A DNA stretch of 64,000 bases from Alicyclobacillus mali (GCF_017329565.1 NZ_JAFMTT010000002.1), one strand, 5' to 3'; shown: positions 8,387 to 17,244, numbered from the stretch's first letter. Notes: generated by a model not told the origin, from the letters alone. Program-made: numbers and translations.

Positions 8387-8866
8387 TCAACCCCCGTAGA
8401 AAAGCCCCGTCTCGGCGAGCGTGAGCGGCTTGCCGTCGCGGTGCACCCCGGCGTCCACGACCTCGCCCACGATGAGCGTGTGATCTCCCCGGTCCACGAC
8501 ATCCGTCACGCGGCACTCGAACCAGGACAGCGCGTCGCGCAGGATGGGGCTTCCGGTCGTCGACGTGTAGAACTCGACGTCCTCAAACTTGTTCCCCACG
8601 CGCTTCAGGGGCTTGAAGAACTTGAAAGCGAGGTCCTTCTGACCACTCTCCAGGACGTTCACCGAGAACACGCGGCTCTCGAGGATGCCGTCGCACGACG
8701 TGGTGCCCTTCTTGACGCCAATCGCCACAAGCGGCGGCTGGAAAGATGCCTGCGTCACCCAGTTGCCTGTGAACGCATTGACGTCATCCTCTCCGATTTT
8801 CGTGCCGATGACGTAGAGCCCGTACGTGATGTGGCGGAGCGCCGTCTTCTTCGCTTGCTCGTCCAT
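8387..8866 (-). CDS. Flavin reductase domain protein (FMN-binding split barrel)
   Basis: A 159-residue protein of the flavin reductase-like family, which reduces or binds FMN for partner oxygenases or acts as a diffusible flavin reductase. Typical features are the N-terminal YGLYVIGTKIGEDDVNAFTGN segment, QASFQPPLVAIGVKKGT in the middle, and SWFECRVTDVVDRGDHTLIVGEV towards the end. No oxygenase gene is adjacent, so the partner is unknown. It is a single-gene unit between the LacI gene (convergent) and the exonuclease gene. Confidence 0.85.
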   Translation of the reverse strand: MDEQAKKTALRHITYGLYVIGTKIGEDDVNAFTGNWVTQASFQPPLVAIGVKKGTTSCDGILESRVFSVNVLESGQKDLAFKFFKPLKRVGNKFEDVEFYTSTTGSPILRDALSWFECRVTDVVDRGDHTLIVGEVVDAGVHRDGKPLTLAETGLFYGG

Positions 8867-8929
8867 CCTCGCACCTCCTGATACCTAAAGGCGTTTCCCA
8901 TTCGAGTATACCTCTTGCCCACCGTTCCA

Positions 8930-9586
8930 TCACCCGGTGGCGCGCGCGCTCACCCAGTCGATCACGTCCTTCACCGTCTGCAGCCCGAGCCGCCTGCAAA
9001 GCTCCATCTCCTTCCGCCAGACGGCCGCGGTCATGCGCACATCCGCGTCCGGCCGGTGGCGGCCGTCAACGGAAATGCCGAGCCATTCGCACGCCTCGTC
9101 GAGCGTCAGGGGCCTCGAGGCCCGCGCGAGTACCTGGCCCACGACTGCCGTATCCATCGCGATGGGCCGCAGCCGGAGCCGCCACAGCGCGTCCGTCGCA
9201 CGCTGCAAAAAGCCGAGATCGTGCCGGACGTGATGGGCCACCCAGACGCGGCCTGCGCCGAGCTCCAGCGCGTGGCGAAGCGCGGCCTCAAGCGGCTCGC
9301 CGTCCCGCACGGCCTGTGGTGTGAGCCCGGTCAGTTCCCAGATGTGCGGAGGGACGTCCGCGACGTCGTCATGGCGCACGATGGCGTAGAAGCTCTCGTC
9401 GGGCTCGCTGCTCCACCCGGAAAACGTGGCGCAGGCGACAGATAGGATCTTGTCGCGCACCGGGGAAAAACCGGACGTCTCGAGGTCAAGCACGAAGTAA
9501 GGCGCCTCGCCGAGGGTCCGCTCCCAGACCGGCGCAGGTTCCGGGCCGAGAGGCGCGTCTCTCCGGAGGGAGAAAAACCACCTCAT
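8930..9586 (-). CDS. DEDDh-type 3'-5' exonuclease (DnaQ-like)
   Basis: RNase H-fold exonuclease of 218 aa. Exo I is FVLDLETSG (Asp/Glu pair, residues ~33-41), Exo II lies around VAHHVRHDLGFL, and Exo III is HRPDADVRMT with the His...Asp pair. The start at 9586 follows GAGGGGA and overlaps the stop of the upstream gene (ATGA), so translation is probably coupled. It stands next to a DUF294 nucleotidyltransferase, a pairing seen in many bacteria, so a joint role in nucleotide or RNA metabolism is more likely than replication proofreading. The precise substrate is unknown. Confidence 0.85.
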   Translation of the reverse strand: MRWFFSLRRDAPLGPEPAPVWERTLGEAPYFVLDLETSGFSPVRDKILSVACATFSGWSSEPDESFYAIVRHDDVADVPPHIWELTGLTPQAVRDGEPLEAALRHALELGAGRVWVAHHVRHDLGFLQRATDALWRLRLRPIAMDTAVVGQVLARASRPLTLDEACEWLGISVDGRHRPDADVRMTAAVWRKEMELCRRLGLQTVKDVIDWVSARATG

Positions 9587-10614
9587 CTCGATCCCCTCGG
9601 TTTCGGAAATCGTCGACACACCAGATGCTCGAGGGCTTGGGCCGTGCGCAAATGCTCATGAAGCGCTTCCTGCCAGGCGCGAGACAAACTCGACCGAGGG
9701 ACGAGATCGACGGCGTCCCGCTGGCCCCTGAGCCAGCACTCCGCGTGGTGGCGCGCCCGCAGCCTCCATCCAAACCAGAGCGCACGGACAATTGCCTCCG
9801 GCTGCAAGTCTTCGAGGGCGCCGAGGCGGCCAAGCGACGCGGCGCGATCGACCGAGCCGAGCGCGTCGACCCCATGATGCAAACTGAGCAAGCGAAGCGC
9901 GTGGACCATAGGCGCGAGGAACCTGTCCTTGACGTGGAAGGCCACACCCGCGCCACCAGCCTCCCAGCGCACGCCGCGCAGGGCGCCGAACCCGACCGTC
10001 CCGCGAATGCCGAGGTGCGCCATCTGCCACTTCATGAATGCCGATCCCGCGATGACATCGCGCACCCGCGCCGCAACGGGTGCCCAGTCCGGCGCATCTT
10101 CAAGCGGCAGCGCGTCCACCGTCATGTACAGGTAGCGAACGTTGGCCCAGTCCGGAAAATCAACGTACGACTGGATGCGCGCCGTCCATGCGCCTGCAGG
10201 GCCGAACCAGCGCGGATTGGCGCCCATCACGTTGCCCATGCAGGGCGAGAAACCCATCGGGCCCATCCAGCGCACGAACCGCTCGATGTCCGGAGCCGCG
10301 TCGGGGAGCCGAAGGTCCGCGGCGGTGACGAGCGCAAAGTCGAGATCGCTCTGCGGCAGATCCTCGCCGCGCGCAAGCGACCCTAGCGCCACGAGACGCG
10401 CGTGCCGCCGGACGTCCGGCGGCACGGTTTCCGCCCAGCCGGCGAGCACGAAGGCGCGACGCTGAACCTGATACCCTTCGAACCAGCGCCGAAACCCCGC
10501 GGTGTCGTCCGGCGGGCTGTCATCGCCAAGGACAGCCTCGCACCATGCCCGTTGCAACTCCTCTCCGCGCTCCCGAATGTCGCCCGCGTTCGTGACGCAC
10601 CCCGGCACCATCAC
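9583..10614 (-). CDS. DUF294-type nucleotidyltransferase-like protein
   Basis: A member of the family of putative nucleotidyltransferases with DUF294 and its C-terminal substrate-binding domain. The polymerase-beta-like catalytic signature is clear (GSLARGE, then SDLDFAL about 8 residues on), followed by the family hallmark MGNVMGANPRW. Many relatives carry an N-terminal cyclic-nucleotide-binding or CBS domain; this one (343 aa) has only a short helical N-terminus. The GTG at 10614 is preferred because it lies 7 bp after GGAGG; the ATG at 10620 is too close. It overlaps the exonuclease gene by 4 bp. Confidence 0.8.
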   Translation of the reverse strand: MMVPGCVTNAGDIRERGEELQRAWCEAVLGDDSPPDDTAGFRRWFEGYQVQRRAFVLAGWAETVPPDVRRHARLVALGSLARGEDLPQSDLDFALVTAADLRLPDAAPDIERFVRWMGPMGFSPCMGNVMGANPRWFGPAGAWTARIQSYVDFPDWANVRYLYMTVDALPLEDAPDWAPVAARVRDVIAGSAFMKWQMAHLGIRGTVGFGALRGVRWEAGGAGVAFHVKDRFLAPMVHALRLLSLHHGVDALGSVDRAASLGRLGALEDLQPEAIVRALWFGWRLRARHHAECWLRGQRDAVDLVPRSSLSRAWQEALHEHLRTAQALEHLVCRRFPKPRGSR

Positions 10615-10679
10615 GTCCATCCCTCCGCCCTAGGCGCTCGTCCATGCGATGATTGCTAGATTTTCGAGATTTCGTGCTT

Positions 10680-10685
10680 TATGAT
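10680..10685 (+). promoter_or_regulatory. Possible -10 element of the glutamine synthetase-like gene
   Basis: TATGAT, 33 bp before the ATG, preceded at 17 bp by a poor -35 (TAGATT, 10657-10662). The divergent spacing to the DUF294 gene is only about 100 bp. Weak evidence. Confidence 0.3.
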
Positions 10686-10718
10686 CAATCCAGAATATCG
10701 TCCGGGTGGTGGCTCATC

Positions 10719-11987
10719 ATGTCAAGTGTTGTTTCACTGCTTCAGCAACTCGAGGCCGAGCGCATCGACACCGTGCAGCTCCAGTTCACCGACTTGATGG
10801 GCGCGGTGAAAGCCGTCTCCATCCCCTCAAGCCGACTGGCAGACGTCCTCGACCGCGGCGTGAACTTTGACGGATCGTCCGTCGAAGGATTTGCCCGAGG
10901 GGAAGAGTCCGACATGCGCCTCGTGCCCGACCTCGCGACAGCCTGCAGATGGCGCTCCGCATTCGGCGGACGCGCACTGCGCCTCATTTGCGATGTCGTG
11001 CTCCCGGACGGCCTGCCGTTTGCGGGTGACCCGCGCCGAATCTTGGCTCGGGCGGCGGCGAGAGCCGCGGCAGCCGGCGCGCCGGAGATGCTGGTGTCAG
11101 CCGAACTGGAGTTCTTTTTGCTCCCGCAGGGCGAGCGCTTGGAAGACGCGCATCTCCGCGATCCCGCCCGCTACTTCGACGCACCCTCCTCTGACTTTGC
11201 CGCGCGTTGCCTTCGTTTGATAGCTGAAGGGCTGTCCGAGGCGGGCATTCCCGCGACCCAAATTCACCACGAAGCTGCGCCGCATCAATATGAGATCGAT
11301 CTCGCCCCGCTGCCGCCGATCCCGGCCGCGGACGCCATCATCACAGCGAAGCTCGCCATCCGGCGCGAAGCCGCCCGGTTCGGGTTCACGGCGTCCTTCA
11401 TGCCGAAGCCGTTCACGGACCATCCTGGCTCCGGCCTGCACCTCACCTTCGCCCCCGCCAGCGAAGAGGCCGACGTGTCGCGAGGCGCCAGCTTTGCCGC
11501 AGGGATCTTGGAGCATGCGCGTGGGCTCTCCGCCATCGCCAGTCCGACGGTGAACAGCTACAAGCGCCTCGGCGGAAGCGAAGCGCCCGGATTCGTCGGC
11601 TGGTCCGACCGCCACCCGGCCCCCTACTTGCGCGCAGTGGGCAGCGCATGGGAATGGCGGGCGCCCGACGCGTCCGCGAATCCGTACCTCGCCATCGCCT
11701 GCGCGCTCGCCGCAGGATCGGACGGGATCGAACAGGCGATGCCCCTGCCGAATCGGCTCGACGAACGGCCGGAGATGTGGTCGGAAGAACAGCGGTTTCT
11801 GCGGCGCGTCGCCGCACTGCCCGAAACGCTGCGGGACGCGCTCGATGCGCTCGAACAAGACGAGTGCCTCCAGGCGGCGCTCGGCGATCACGCCATGCAC
11901 CACTTCCTGGAGGCCAAGCGGCTCGAATGGGAGGCCTATGCGCGGACCGTCCACGTCTGGGAACGGGAACAGTACCTCACGCTTTAG
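10719..11987 (+). CDS. Glutamine synthetase family protein (GlnA-like, divergent)
   Basis: Type I glutamine synthetase homologue of 422 aa, a little shorter than GlnA (about 445). Clear family segments: NFDGSSVEGF near residue 47, AELEFFL (metal Glu), HHEAAPHQYEIDL, MPKPF...GSGLHL (metal His), VNSYKRLGG, and EWRAPDASANPYLA. The strongly conserved NRS/RIP stretch after VNSYKRL is replaced by SDRHPAPYLRAVG, so the ATP/glutamate site is not canonical. It may be a gamma-glutamyl ligase acting on another amine rather than the housekeeping enzyme. Its neighbour is the ammonium transporter, convergent, with stop codons overlapping by 4 bp. Confidence 0.85.
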   Translation: MSSVVSLLQQLEAERIDTVQLQFTDLMGAVKAVSIPSSRLADVLDRGVNFDGSSVEGFARGEESDMRLVPDLATACRWRSAFGGRALRLICDVVLPDGLPFAGDPRRILARAAARAAAAGAPEMLVSAELEFFLLPQGERLEDAHLRDPARYFDAPSSDFAARCLRLIAEGLSEAGIPATQIHHEAAPHQYEIDLAPLPPIPAADAIITAKLAIRREAARFGFTASFMPKPFTDHPGSGLHLTFAPASEEADVSRGASFAAGILEHARGLSAIASPTVNSYKRLGGSEAPGFVGWSDRHPAPYLRAVGSAWEWRAPDASANPYLAIACALAAGSDGIEQAMPLPNRLDERPEMWSEEQRFLRRVAALPETLRDALDALEQDECLQAALGDHAMHHFLEAKRLEWEAYARTVHVWEREQYLTL

Positions 11988-13396
11988 TTCTGAGTTCCGT
12001 GCTCAAGCGGAGACTCCTTGAGAAGCGGCGTCACGTTGGCGCCGAAATACTTCGGCAGTTCCGACGCCGTGAGCGTCTCCGGATATGCGGATTCCGCGTG
12101 CAGGGCGAGATCGAGCCCCATGATTTCCTCTTCCTTCGTCACGCGCAGGCCCATGACCTTGTCGACAATCCAGAGCAAGACAAGGCTGCCGACACCCGAG
12201 AACGCCCACGTGCTCGCGACGCCGATAAGCTGAAGCAGCACTTGATGCGGATTGCCGTGGACAAGGCCGTTGGCTCCCGACGGGTTCACGGCGGTGGACG
12301 CGAATAGACCCGTGGCGATGGCGCCCCACGTCCCGCCGATGCCGTGGCCGCCGAACGCGTCGAGCGCGTCGTCGTAGCCGAGCTTTGCCTTCATGAAGGT
12401 GGAGGCGAGGTAACAGAACGCGCCGCCGAGCAAGCCGAGAACGATGGAGTAACCCGGTGAGACAAAGCCAGCCGCCGGCGTGATGGCCACCAGCCCCGCG
12501 ACCGCACCGGCGCAGGCGCCGACCAGGGTGACGTGCCCAGTCCGCAACTTCTCCACAATCATCCAGCCTACCGCAGCAGCCGCCGTAGCCGTGTTGGTCG
12601 CAAGAAACGCCTCCGCCGAAAGGAAGTTGGCCGCAACCGCGCTGCCCGCGTTGAATCCGAACCAGCCGAACCACAAGAGCGCCGTGCCCAGAAGGACGAA
12701 AGGCACATTGTGCGCCTTGATTTCACCAGTGCCATGTTCCGCGCGGCGCCCGAGGTATAGCGCGGCCATGAGACCGGCCACACCGGACGAGATGTGCACC
12801 ACGGTGCCCCCCGCGAAGTCAAGGACGCCGAGGTTGTGCAGCCAGCCGCCTGCCCCCCAGACCCAGTGCGCCAGCGGATCGTAAATGAATGTCGCCCATA
12901 GCACAATGAACACCACAAACGAAGCGAAACGCACTCGCTCTGCCAGCCCTCCCACGATCAGTGCCGGCGTGATGATGGCGAACATCATTTGGAAAATGGA
13001 ATAGAGCATGTTGGGTATGGTCGGCGCGTAATCCGAGTCCGGCGCTGCACCCACGCCGCGCATCATGAACCAACTCAGGTTGCCAATGATGTGGTGAAAG
13101 TCAGGACCGAACGCCAAGCTGTACCCGACGATGACCCACTGCAGAGACACCACCAGGATGACAGCCACCACCTGCAGCATGGTCGTAATCACGTTCTTCG
13201 TCCGCACCAGGCCTCCGTAGAAGAAGGCAAGCCCTGGTGTCATGAGAAGCACAAGGGCCGAGGAAGCGAGAATCCAGGCCTCGTCGCCCGAATTGACCGG
13301 GGGTGCCGTTGTCGCAGCAAAGCAAGTCGCAGGAATCAAAGCGGCGCCGAGCCCAGCCGTTGCGGACAGAAGCCACTTCCACCGTGTTCTGAGCAT
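11984..13396 (-). CDS. amt: Ammonium transporter Amt
   Basis: Trimeric ammonium channel/transporter, 470 aa. An N-terminal signal-like segment ends in CFA-A (cleavage near residue 28), followed by eleven membrane segments. Family signatures: FFYGGLVRTKNV, DFAGGTVVHISSGVAGL (first pore His region) and DALDAFGGHGIGGTWGAI (second pore His). The soluble tail is about 50 residues. The ATG at 13396 is favoured because it starts the signal segment, although the AGGAG is 12 bases away. No glnK gene follows, unusual for amt. The upstream region holds a GlnR/TnrA-like box, consistent with nitrogen control. Confidence 0.93.
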   Translation of the reverse strand: MLRTRWKWLLSATAGLGAALIPATCFAATTAPPVNSGDEAWILASSALVLLMTPGLAFFYGGLVRTKNVITTMLQVVAVILVVSLQWVIVGYSLAFGPDFHHIIGNLSWFMMRGVGAAPDSDYAPTIPNMLYSIFQMMFAIITPALIVGGLAERVRFASFVVFIVLWATFIYDPLAHWVWGAGGWLHNLGVLDFAGGTVVHISSGVAGLMAALYLGRRAEHGTGEIKAHNVPFVLLGTALLWFGWFGFNAGSAVAANFLSAEAFLATNTATAAAAVGWMIVEKLRTGHVTLVGACAGAVAGLVAITPAAGFVSPGYSIVLGLLGGAFCYLASTFMKAKLGYDDALDAFGGHGIGGTWGAIATGLFASTAVNPSGANGLVHGNPHQVLLQLIGVASTWAFSGVGSLVLLWIVDKVMGLRVTKEEEIMGLDLALHAESAYPETLTASELPKYFGANVTPLLKESPLEHGTQN

Positions 13397-13468
13397 CTTC
13401 TCTGCCCACTCCTTTGCGTGAATTTTTTTATAACGATACACGCAGGCGGAAGAGGCGTCAACGAAAAA

Positions 13469-13485
13469 TGTTAGCTATTCTAACG
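13469..13485. promoter_or_regulatory. GlnR/TnrA-like box upstream of amt
   Basis: TGTTA-N7-TAACG matches the GlnR/TnrA consensus TGTNA-N7-TNACA at all but one fixed position. It lies about 75 bp before the amt start. A second, weaker copy (CGTAT-N7-TAACA, 13484-13500) abuts it, giving two sites about 15 bp apart. Nitrogen-limitation control of amt by this regulator family is established in Bacillus and inferred here. Confidence 0.6.
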
Positions 13486-13621
13486 TATTAAAAGATAACA
13501 TTCTGACACAGGGATTTCGCGAAGCGATTTCACTCATTTAAGTTATTTTTATTAACGCAATCACTTTCATTCAATACCCCGACTGGACTCGGTTGCACAC
13601 CTGCCTGACCTCCCATGCCCG

Positions 13622-13630
13622 TGTTATACT
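13622..13630 (+). promoter_or_regulatory. Extended -10 promoter of the HAD gene
   Basis: TG-T-TATACT, an extended -10 element 30 bp before the ATG at 13661, with no good -35. The gene has a strong ribosome site, AGGAGGT. Confidence 0.5.
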
Positions 13631-13660
13631 CCAAGCGACGACAGCCTTCAGGAGGTCCGT

Positions 13661-14335
13661 ATGAGAGCGGTCATCTTCGACTTTGACGGGACCCTGGTCG
13701 ATACCGAACGGGCATGGTACGAGGCCTACGCCGGATTGTACCGGCAGCATGGCAGGGAATTCCCGTTTCATCTGTACGCCCAAACCGTAGGGACCCACGG
13801 CGACGCGTTCGACCCAATCCAGCACTTGTGCGATTCGGATGCATCTGTGCACCCAGGGGACGCGGAGCGCGCGGTGGAGTTGGAATATCGGAGGCTGCTG
13901 GACGAAGAGCCTCTTCGCCCTGGGGTGCGCACGGCGCTCCATGAACTCAAACAGCTCGGCATGGCCATCGGCCTTGCCACGAGTTCGCGGCGCGCGTACG
14001 TCGAGCCGTTGCTGTCGAAGTACGGCATCCAGCCCTTTTTCGACGCCATCGCGACAGCTGACGACGTCCGCGAGGTCAAACCCCATCCTGAGCTGTATGA
14101 GGTGGCTTGTCGGCGCCTGGGGGTGAAGCCTGCGGAAGCGCTCGCCATCGAAGACTCGCCGAACGGCGCACGGGCCGCGTTGGCCGCGGGCCTTCACGTG
14201 CTGTGTGTTCCGAACGCGGTCACGGAGCACATGTCATTTCCAGAAGGCTGTCGATTCCAGAGCAGTTTGCACGGAATGGATTGGCGCACATTTCTCGTGT
14301 CGCTCTCGAAACGCGCACCTGAAGCAGGAGGGTGA
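13661..14335 (+). CDS. HAD family hydrolase, beta-phosphoglucomutase/phosphatase-like
   Basis: Haloacid dehalogenase phosphatase of 224 aa with a helical cap inserted after motif I. Motif I is FDFDGTLVDTE (residues 6-16), motif II the TSS in LATSSRR near 108, motif III the Lys of VKPHPELY near 145, and motif IV IEDSPNGARAA near 165. All catalytic residues are present. Substrates of this subfamily range from sugar phosphates to pyrophosphate, and no neighbour narrows it. It is a single-gene unit, convergent with the opp operon 47 bp away. Confidence 0.87.
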   Translation: MRAVIFDFDGTLVDTERAWYEAYAGLYRQHGREFPFHLYAQTVGTHGDAFDPIQHLCDSDASVHPGDAERAVELEYRRLLDEEPLRPGVRTALHELKQLGMAIGLATSSRRAYVEPLLSKYGIQPFFDAIATADDVREVKPHPELYEVACRRLGVKPAEALAIEDSPNGARAALAAGLHVLCVPNAVTEHMSFPEGCRFQSSLHGMDWRTFLVSLSKRAPEAGG

Positions 14336-14382
14336 TGCGAGGAACGCCAGACGAACGCGCGCTCCTCGCGTCACGTGAGTTA

Positions 14383-15339
14383 TCAGGTGGCAAGGTGGCA
14401 AGCCACGGCGTGGTTTGGCCCGATGTTTCGGCGTTCGGGTTTCGTTGTCCGGCACCGGTCGACGGCCAGGGGGCAGCGGGGATGAAAGGGGCACCCTTTT
14501 GGCGGATTAAATGGCGACGGAATTTCGCCCTGAATGGGCGTGAGCGCTTGCCGTTCCTCCATACTGCCGGGCATTTTTAGAATGGACTGGATCAGCACCT
14601 GTGTATAGGGATGCGTCGGCCGCGAGAACAGCTCCTCCGCGGGCGCCTGTTCCACCACCTCGCCGAGATAGAGCACGGCCACGACATCGCTCAGATATTC
14701 CACGACCGCCAGGTTGTGCGATATAAAAATGTAGGTCAGGTCGTAGTCCCGCTGCAGTTCTCGCAGGAGTTGAATCACCTGGACCTGAATCGAGACGTCG
14801 AGCGCCGAGATGGGCTCGTCGCAGATGACCAGTTTCGGATTGAGCGACAACGCGCGCGCGATCCCGACGCGCTGAAGCTGCCCGCCCGACAGTTCGTGAG
14901 GATAAGCCCACTTCACTTCCCGCGGAAGCCCTACCCGCTCAAGCAGTTCGTCAACTTTCTTGTGCCGCTCCTCCTTGGTGCCCATTTTATGAATGACCAT
15001 CGCGTCTTCAATGGCCATGCCAATGGTCATACGCGGGCTCATGCTCGCCATGGGATCCTGAAAGATGATTTGCATCTCCTGCCGGAGCGGCCGCATCTGT
15101 TTCTGCGTGAGGCGCGTGATGTCCTTCCCCTGGTAGACGATACGGCCCTCGGTCGCTTCGAGCAATTTTAGCACCAAGCGACCAAGGGTGGACTTGCCGG
15201 AGCCGCTTTCGCCGACGAGCCCGAACGTCTGGCCACGTTCAAGCTGGAACGATACCTTCTCCACGGCGTGGAGATCGCGGCCTTGCACGCGAAACCGCTT
15301 TGACACCTCGTGCACCTCGAGCAGCGCCTCAGATGACAT
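14383..15339 (-). CDS. oppF: Opp-type ABC transporter ATPase, OppF
   Basis: Second ATPase of an oligopeptide/oligosaccharide (PepT family) importer, 318 aa. Walker A GESGSGKS, ABC signature LSGGQLQRVGIARAL, Walker B LVICDEP, and the C-terminal oligopeptide-transporter extension (HPYTQVLIQSI and a CPFHPRCP cysteine cluster that usually holds an iron-sulphur centre). The start at 15339 follows GGAGGAGGTG and overlaps the oppD stop. Last gene of oppABCDF. No terminator is visible before the convergent HAD gene. Confidence 0.93.
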   Translation of the reverse strand: MSSEALLEVHEVSKRFRVQGRDLHAVEKVSFQLERGQTFGLVGESGSGKSTLGRLVLKLLEATEGRIVYQGKDITRLTQKQMRPLRQEMQIIFQDPMASMSPRMTIGMAIEDAMVIHKMGTKEERHKKVDELLERVGLPREVKWAYPHELSGGQLQRVGIARALSLNPKLVICDEPISALDVSIQVQVIQLLRELQRDYDLTYIFISHNLAVVEYLSDVVAVLYLGEVVEQAPAEELFSRPTHPYTQVLIQSILKMPGSMEERQALTPIQGEIPSPFNPPKGCPFHPRCPLAVDRCRTTKPERRNIGPNHAVACHLAT

Positions 15340-16321
15340 CCGCCAGCACCTCCTCCGCCCGATGACACGCAACCCAATGCCCCGAGCCTATTTCCCTGAG
15401 CTGCGGCAATTCACTCCGGCACCGCTCCGCAGCAAACGGGCACCGCGACGCAAACGAGCAGCTGTGCGGCATCTCCGTGATGGTCGGCGCCATTCCAGGG
15501 ATGGGCTGAAGCGGTCTCGCCCGGTGACCTATCTCGATGATGGAGTGTTTCAGCCCGACAGTGTACGGATGAGCGGACTCCCGCAAGAACGTCCCTGTAT
15601 CTGCGACTTCCATGATCTGACCGGCGTATAGCACGATGATCCGGTCGCAAAAATTCGTGGCGACGCCAAAGTCGTGTGTGATGATGGCAACCGACATGTT
15701 CCGCTTGCGCCGCTGCTCCTGCAGCAATGCGAGGATTTGCATCTGCACCGTCACGTCGAGCGCAGTCGTCGGCTCGTCCGCAATGAGCAGTTGCGGCTCG
15801 CAGGCCAGAGCAATCGCAATCATGATGCGTTGGCGCATGCCACCCGAAAACTCGTGCGGATAGTTGCGAAACCGGGCTTTTGGCTCGGGAATGCCCATCT
15901 CGTGCAGAAGCTGCAGCGTGCGCTCAAACGCCTCACGGTGACTGCAGAAATGGTGAGCGAGCATCGCCTCCATGATCTGATCCCCAATCCGCATGACCGG
16001 ATTGAGACTGGTCATCGGATCCTGAAACACGACGCCGATCTCCCGGCCGCGAATATCCTCGAGCTGTCGCTCCGATAGCTTCAAGAGGTCCGTTCCCTGA
16101 AACATCGCCCGGCCCGAGCGGATGCGCCCGTTCTCACGGATCAGGCCGATGGCCGACATGAGCGTGACGGACTTGCCGGAGCCGCTTTCGCCGACAATGC
16201 CGAGCGTCTCGCCTTCTGCGATGGAAAAGCTCACCCCGTTGACGGCGTAGACTGTGTCCTCGCCGCGATCGAACTCGACGCGCAGATCCTCAATTGACAA
16301 GAGCGGCTGTGACACCGTCAC
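15329..16321 (-). CDS. oppD: Opp-type ABC transporter ATPase, OppD
   Basis: First ATPase of the importer, 330 aa. Walker A GESGSGKS near residue 43, signature FSGGMRQRIMIAIAL, Walker B LLIADEPTTALD, and the C-terminal HPYTVGLKHSI...CPFAAERC extension with cysteines. It overlaps oppC by 4 bp and oppF by 11 bp, so the ATPases are translated as a coupled set. Family assignment is secure; the ligand class (peptide or oligosaccharide) is not. Confidence 0.93.
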   Translation of the reverse strand: MTVSQPLLSIEDLRVEFDRGEDTVYAVNGVSFSIAEGETLGIVGESGSGKSVTLMSAIGLIRENGRIRSGRAMFQGTDLLKLSERQLEDIRGREIGVVFQDPMTSLNPVMRIGDQIMEAMLAHHFCSHREAFERTLQLLHEMGIPEPKARFRNYPHEFSGGMRQRIMIAIALACEPQLLIADEPTTALDVTVQMQILALLQEQRRKRNMSVAIITHDFGVATNFCDRIIVLYAGQIMEVADTGTFLRESAHPYTVGLKHSIIEIGHRARPLQPIPGMAPTITEMPHSCSFASRCPFAAERCRSELPQLREIGSGHWVACHRAEEVLADVI

Positions 16322-17214
16322 ACGCCTCCTTTCGGGTTAAACGCTTCCTGCAGGCCGTCTGCGACAAACAGAAACGATAGCAGCGTGATGGCGAACACAC
16401 CAGCCGGAAAATAGAGAAGCCAGGGAAAGCCGAGGATGTTCGCGCCAGCCTGGGCGAGCATGTTCCCAAACGACGGCATCGGTGGATTCAGCCCCATGCC
16501 GACGATGCTCAGGCCCGCTTGCGCCGTGAGATCGTAAGGAATGCCGAAGGCGAGCGAGACGACCATGCTGCCCACGACGTTCGGGAACATGTACCTGCGC
16601 GCGATGTGCCACTGCGACGCCCCAAGTGCCCTTGCGGCTTCCACCATCTCGCCGTTGCGCATGGCGAGCACGAGCGAGCGGATGAGGCGGGCATATCCCG
16701 CCCAGCCCGGCACGCCGATGGCCAGGATCATCGGAAAGATGCCCTTTCCCAGAAGCACCATCAGAATCAGAGCGAAGAAGAACGACGGCAGGGCGAACAT
16801 GAAGTCCACAGCGCGCATGACGATCACGTCAATGATGCCGCCGGCAAGCCCTGCCCAGAGCCCCAAGATGACGCCAATCAAAAAACTGACGCACGTGGCC
16901 CCGAGCGCAATTTCGAGGGCATAGCGAATGCTGTAGAGAATTTGGCTAAACACGTCGTATCCGACCGTATCCGTGCCGAACCAGTGCTGCCACGAGGGCC
17001 CCGAGTGCATATGGAGAAAATCAGCATATGTGTAGCTGTACGGCGCGATCCACGGGCCGATGATCCCGATGATGAAAAAAATGACGACCCAAATGAGCCC
17101 GGCCACGGCGAACCAATTCTTTCGGTACCGCTGCCAGGCGCGATACATCGGTGAGTTGCGCCTCGCTTGTCGCGCCGGCGCCTGAGGCTGGGTTACCGCG
17201 ATGGCCACGATCAT
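16318..17214 (-). CDS. oppC: Opp-type ABC transporter permease, OppC
   Basis: Inner-membrane permease of 298 aa with a cytoplasmic, Pro/Gln-rich N-terminus, a first membrane helix (residues ~35-57) and five more towards the C-terminus. The EAA loop EAARALGASQWHIARRYMFP contacts the ATPases. 30 bp separate it from oppB. An internal ATG (MYRAW) is possible but would remove only cytoplasmic residues. Confidence 0.92.
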   Translation of the reverse strand: MIVAIAVTQPQAPARQARRNSPMYRAWQRYRKNWFAVAGLIWVVIFFIIGIIGPWIAPYSYTYADFLHMHSGPSWQHWFGTDTVGYDVFSQILYSIRYALEIALGATCVSFLIGVILGLWAGLAGGIIDVIVMRAVDFMFALPSFFFALILMVLLGKGIFPMILAIGVPGWAGYARLIRSLVLAMRNGEMVEAARALGASQWHIARRYMFPNVVGSMVVSLAFGIPYDLTAQAGLSIVGMGLNPPMPSFGNMLAQAGANILGFPWLLYFPAGVFAITLLSFLFVADGLQEAFNPKGGV

Positions 17215-17244
17215 CCCTCCCGTCCTTCTACTGCAAACGATGGT

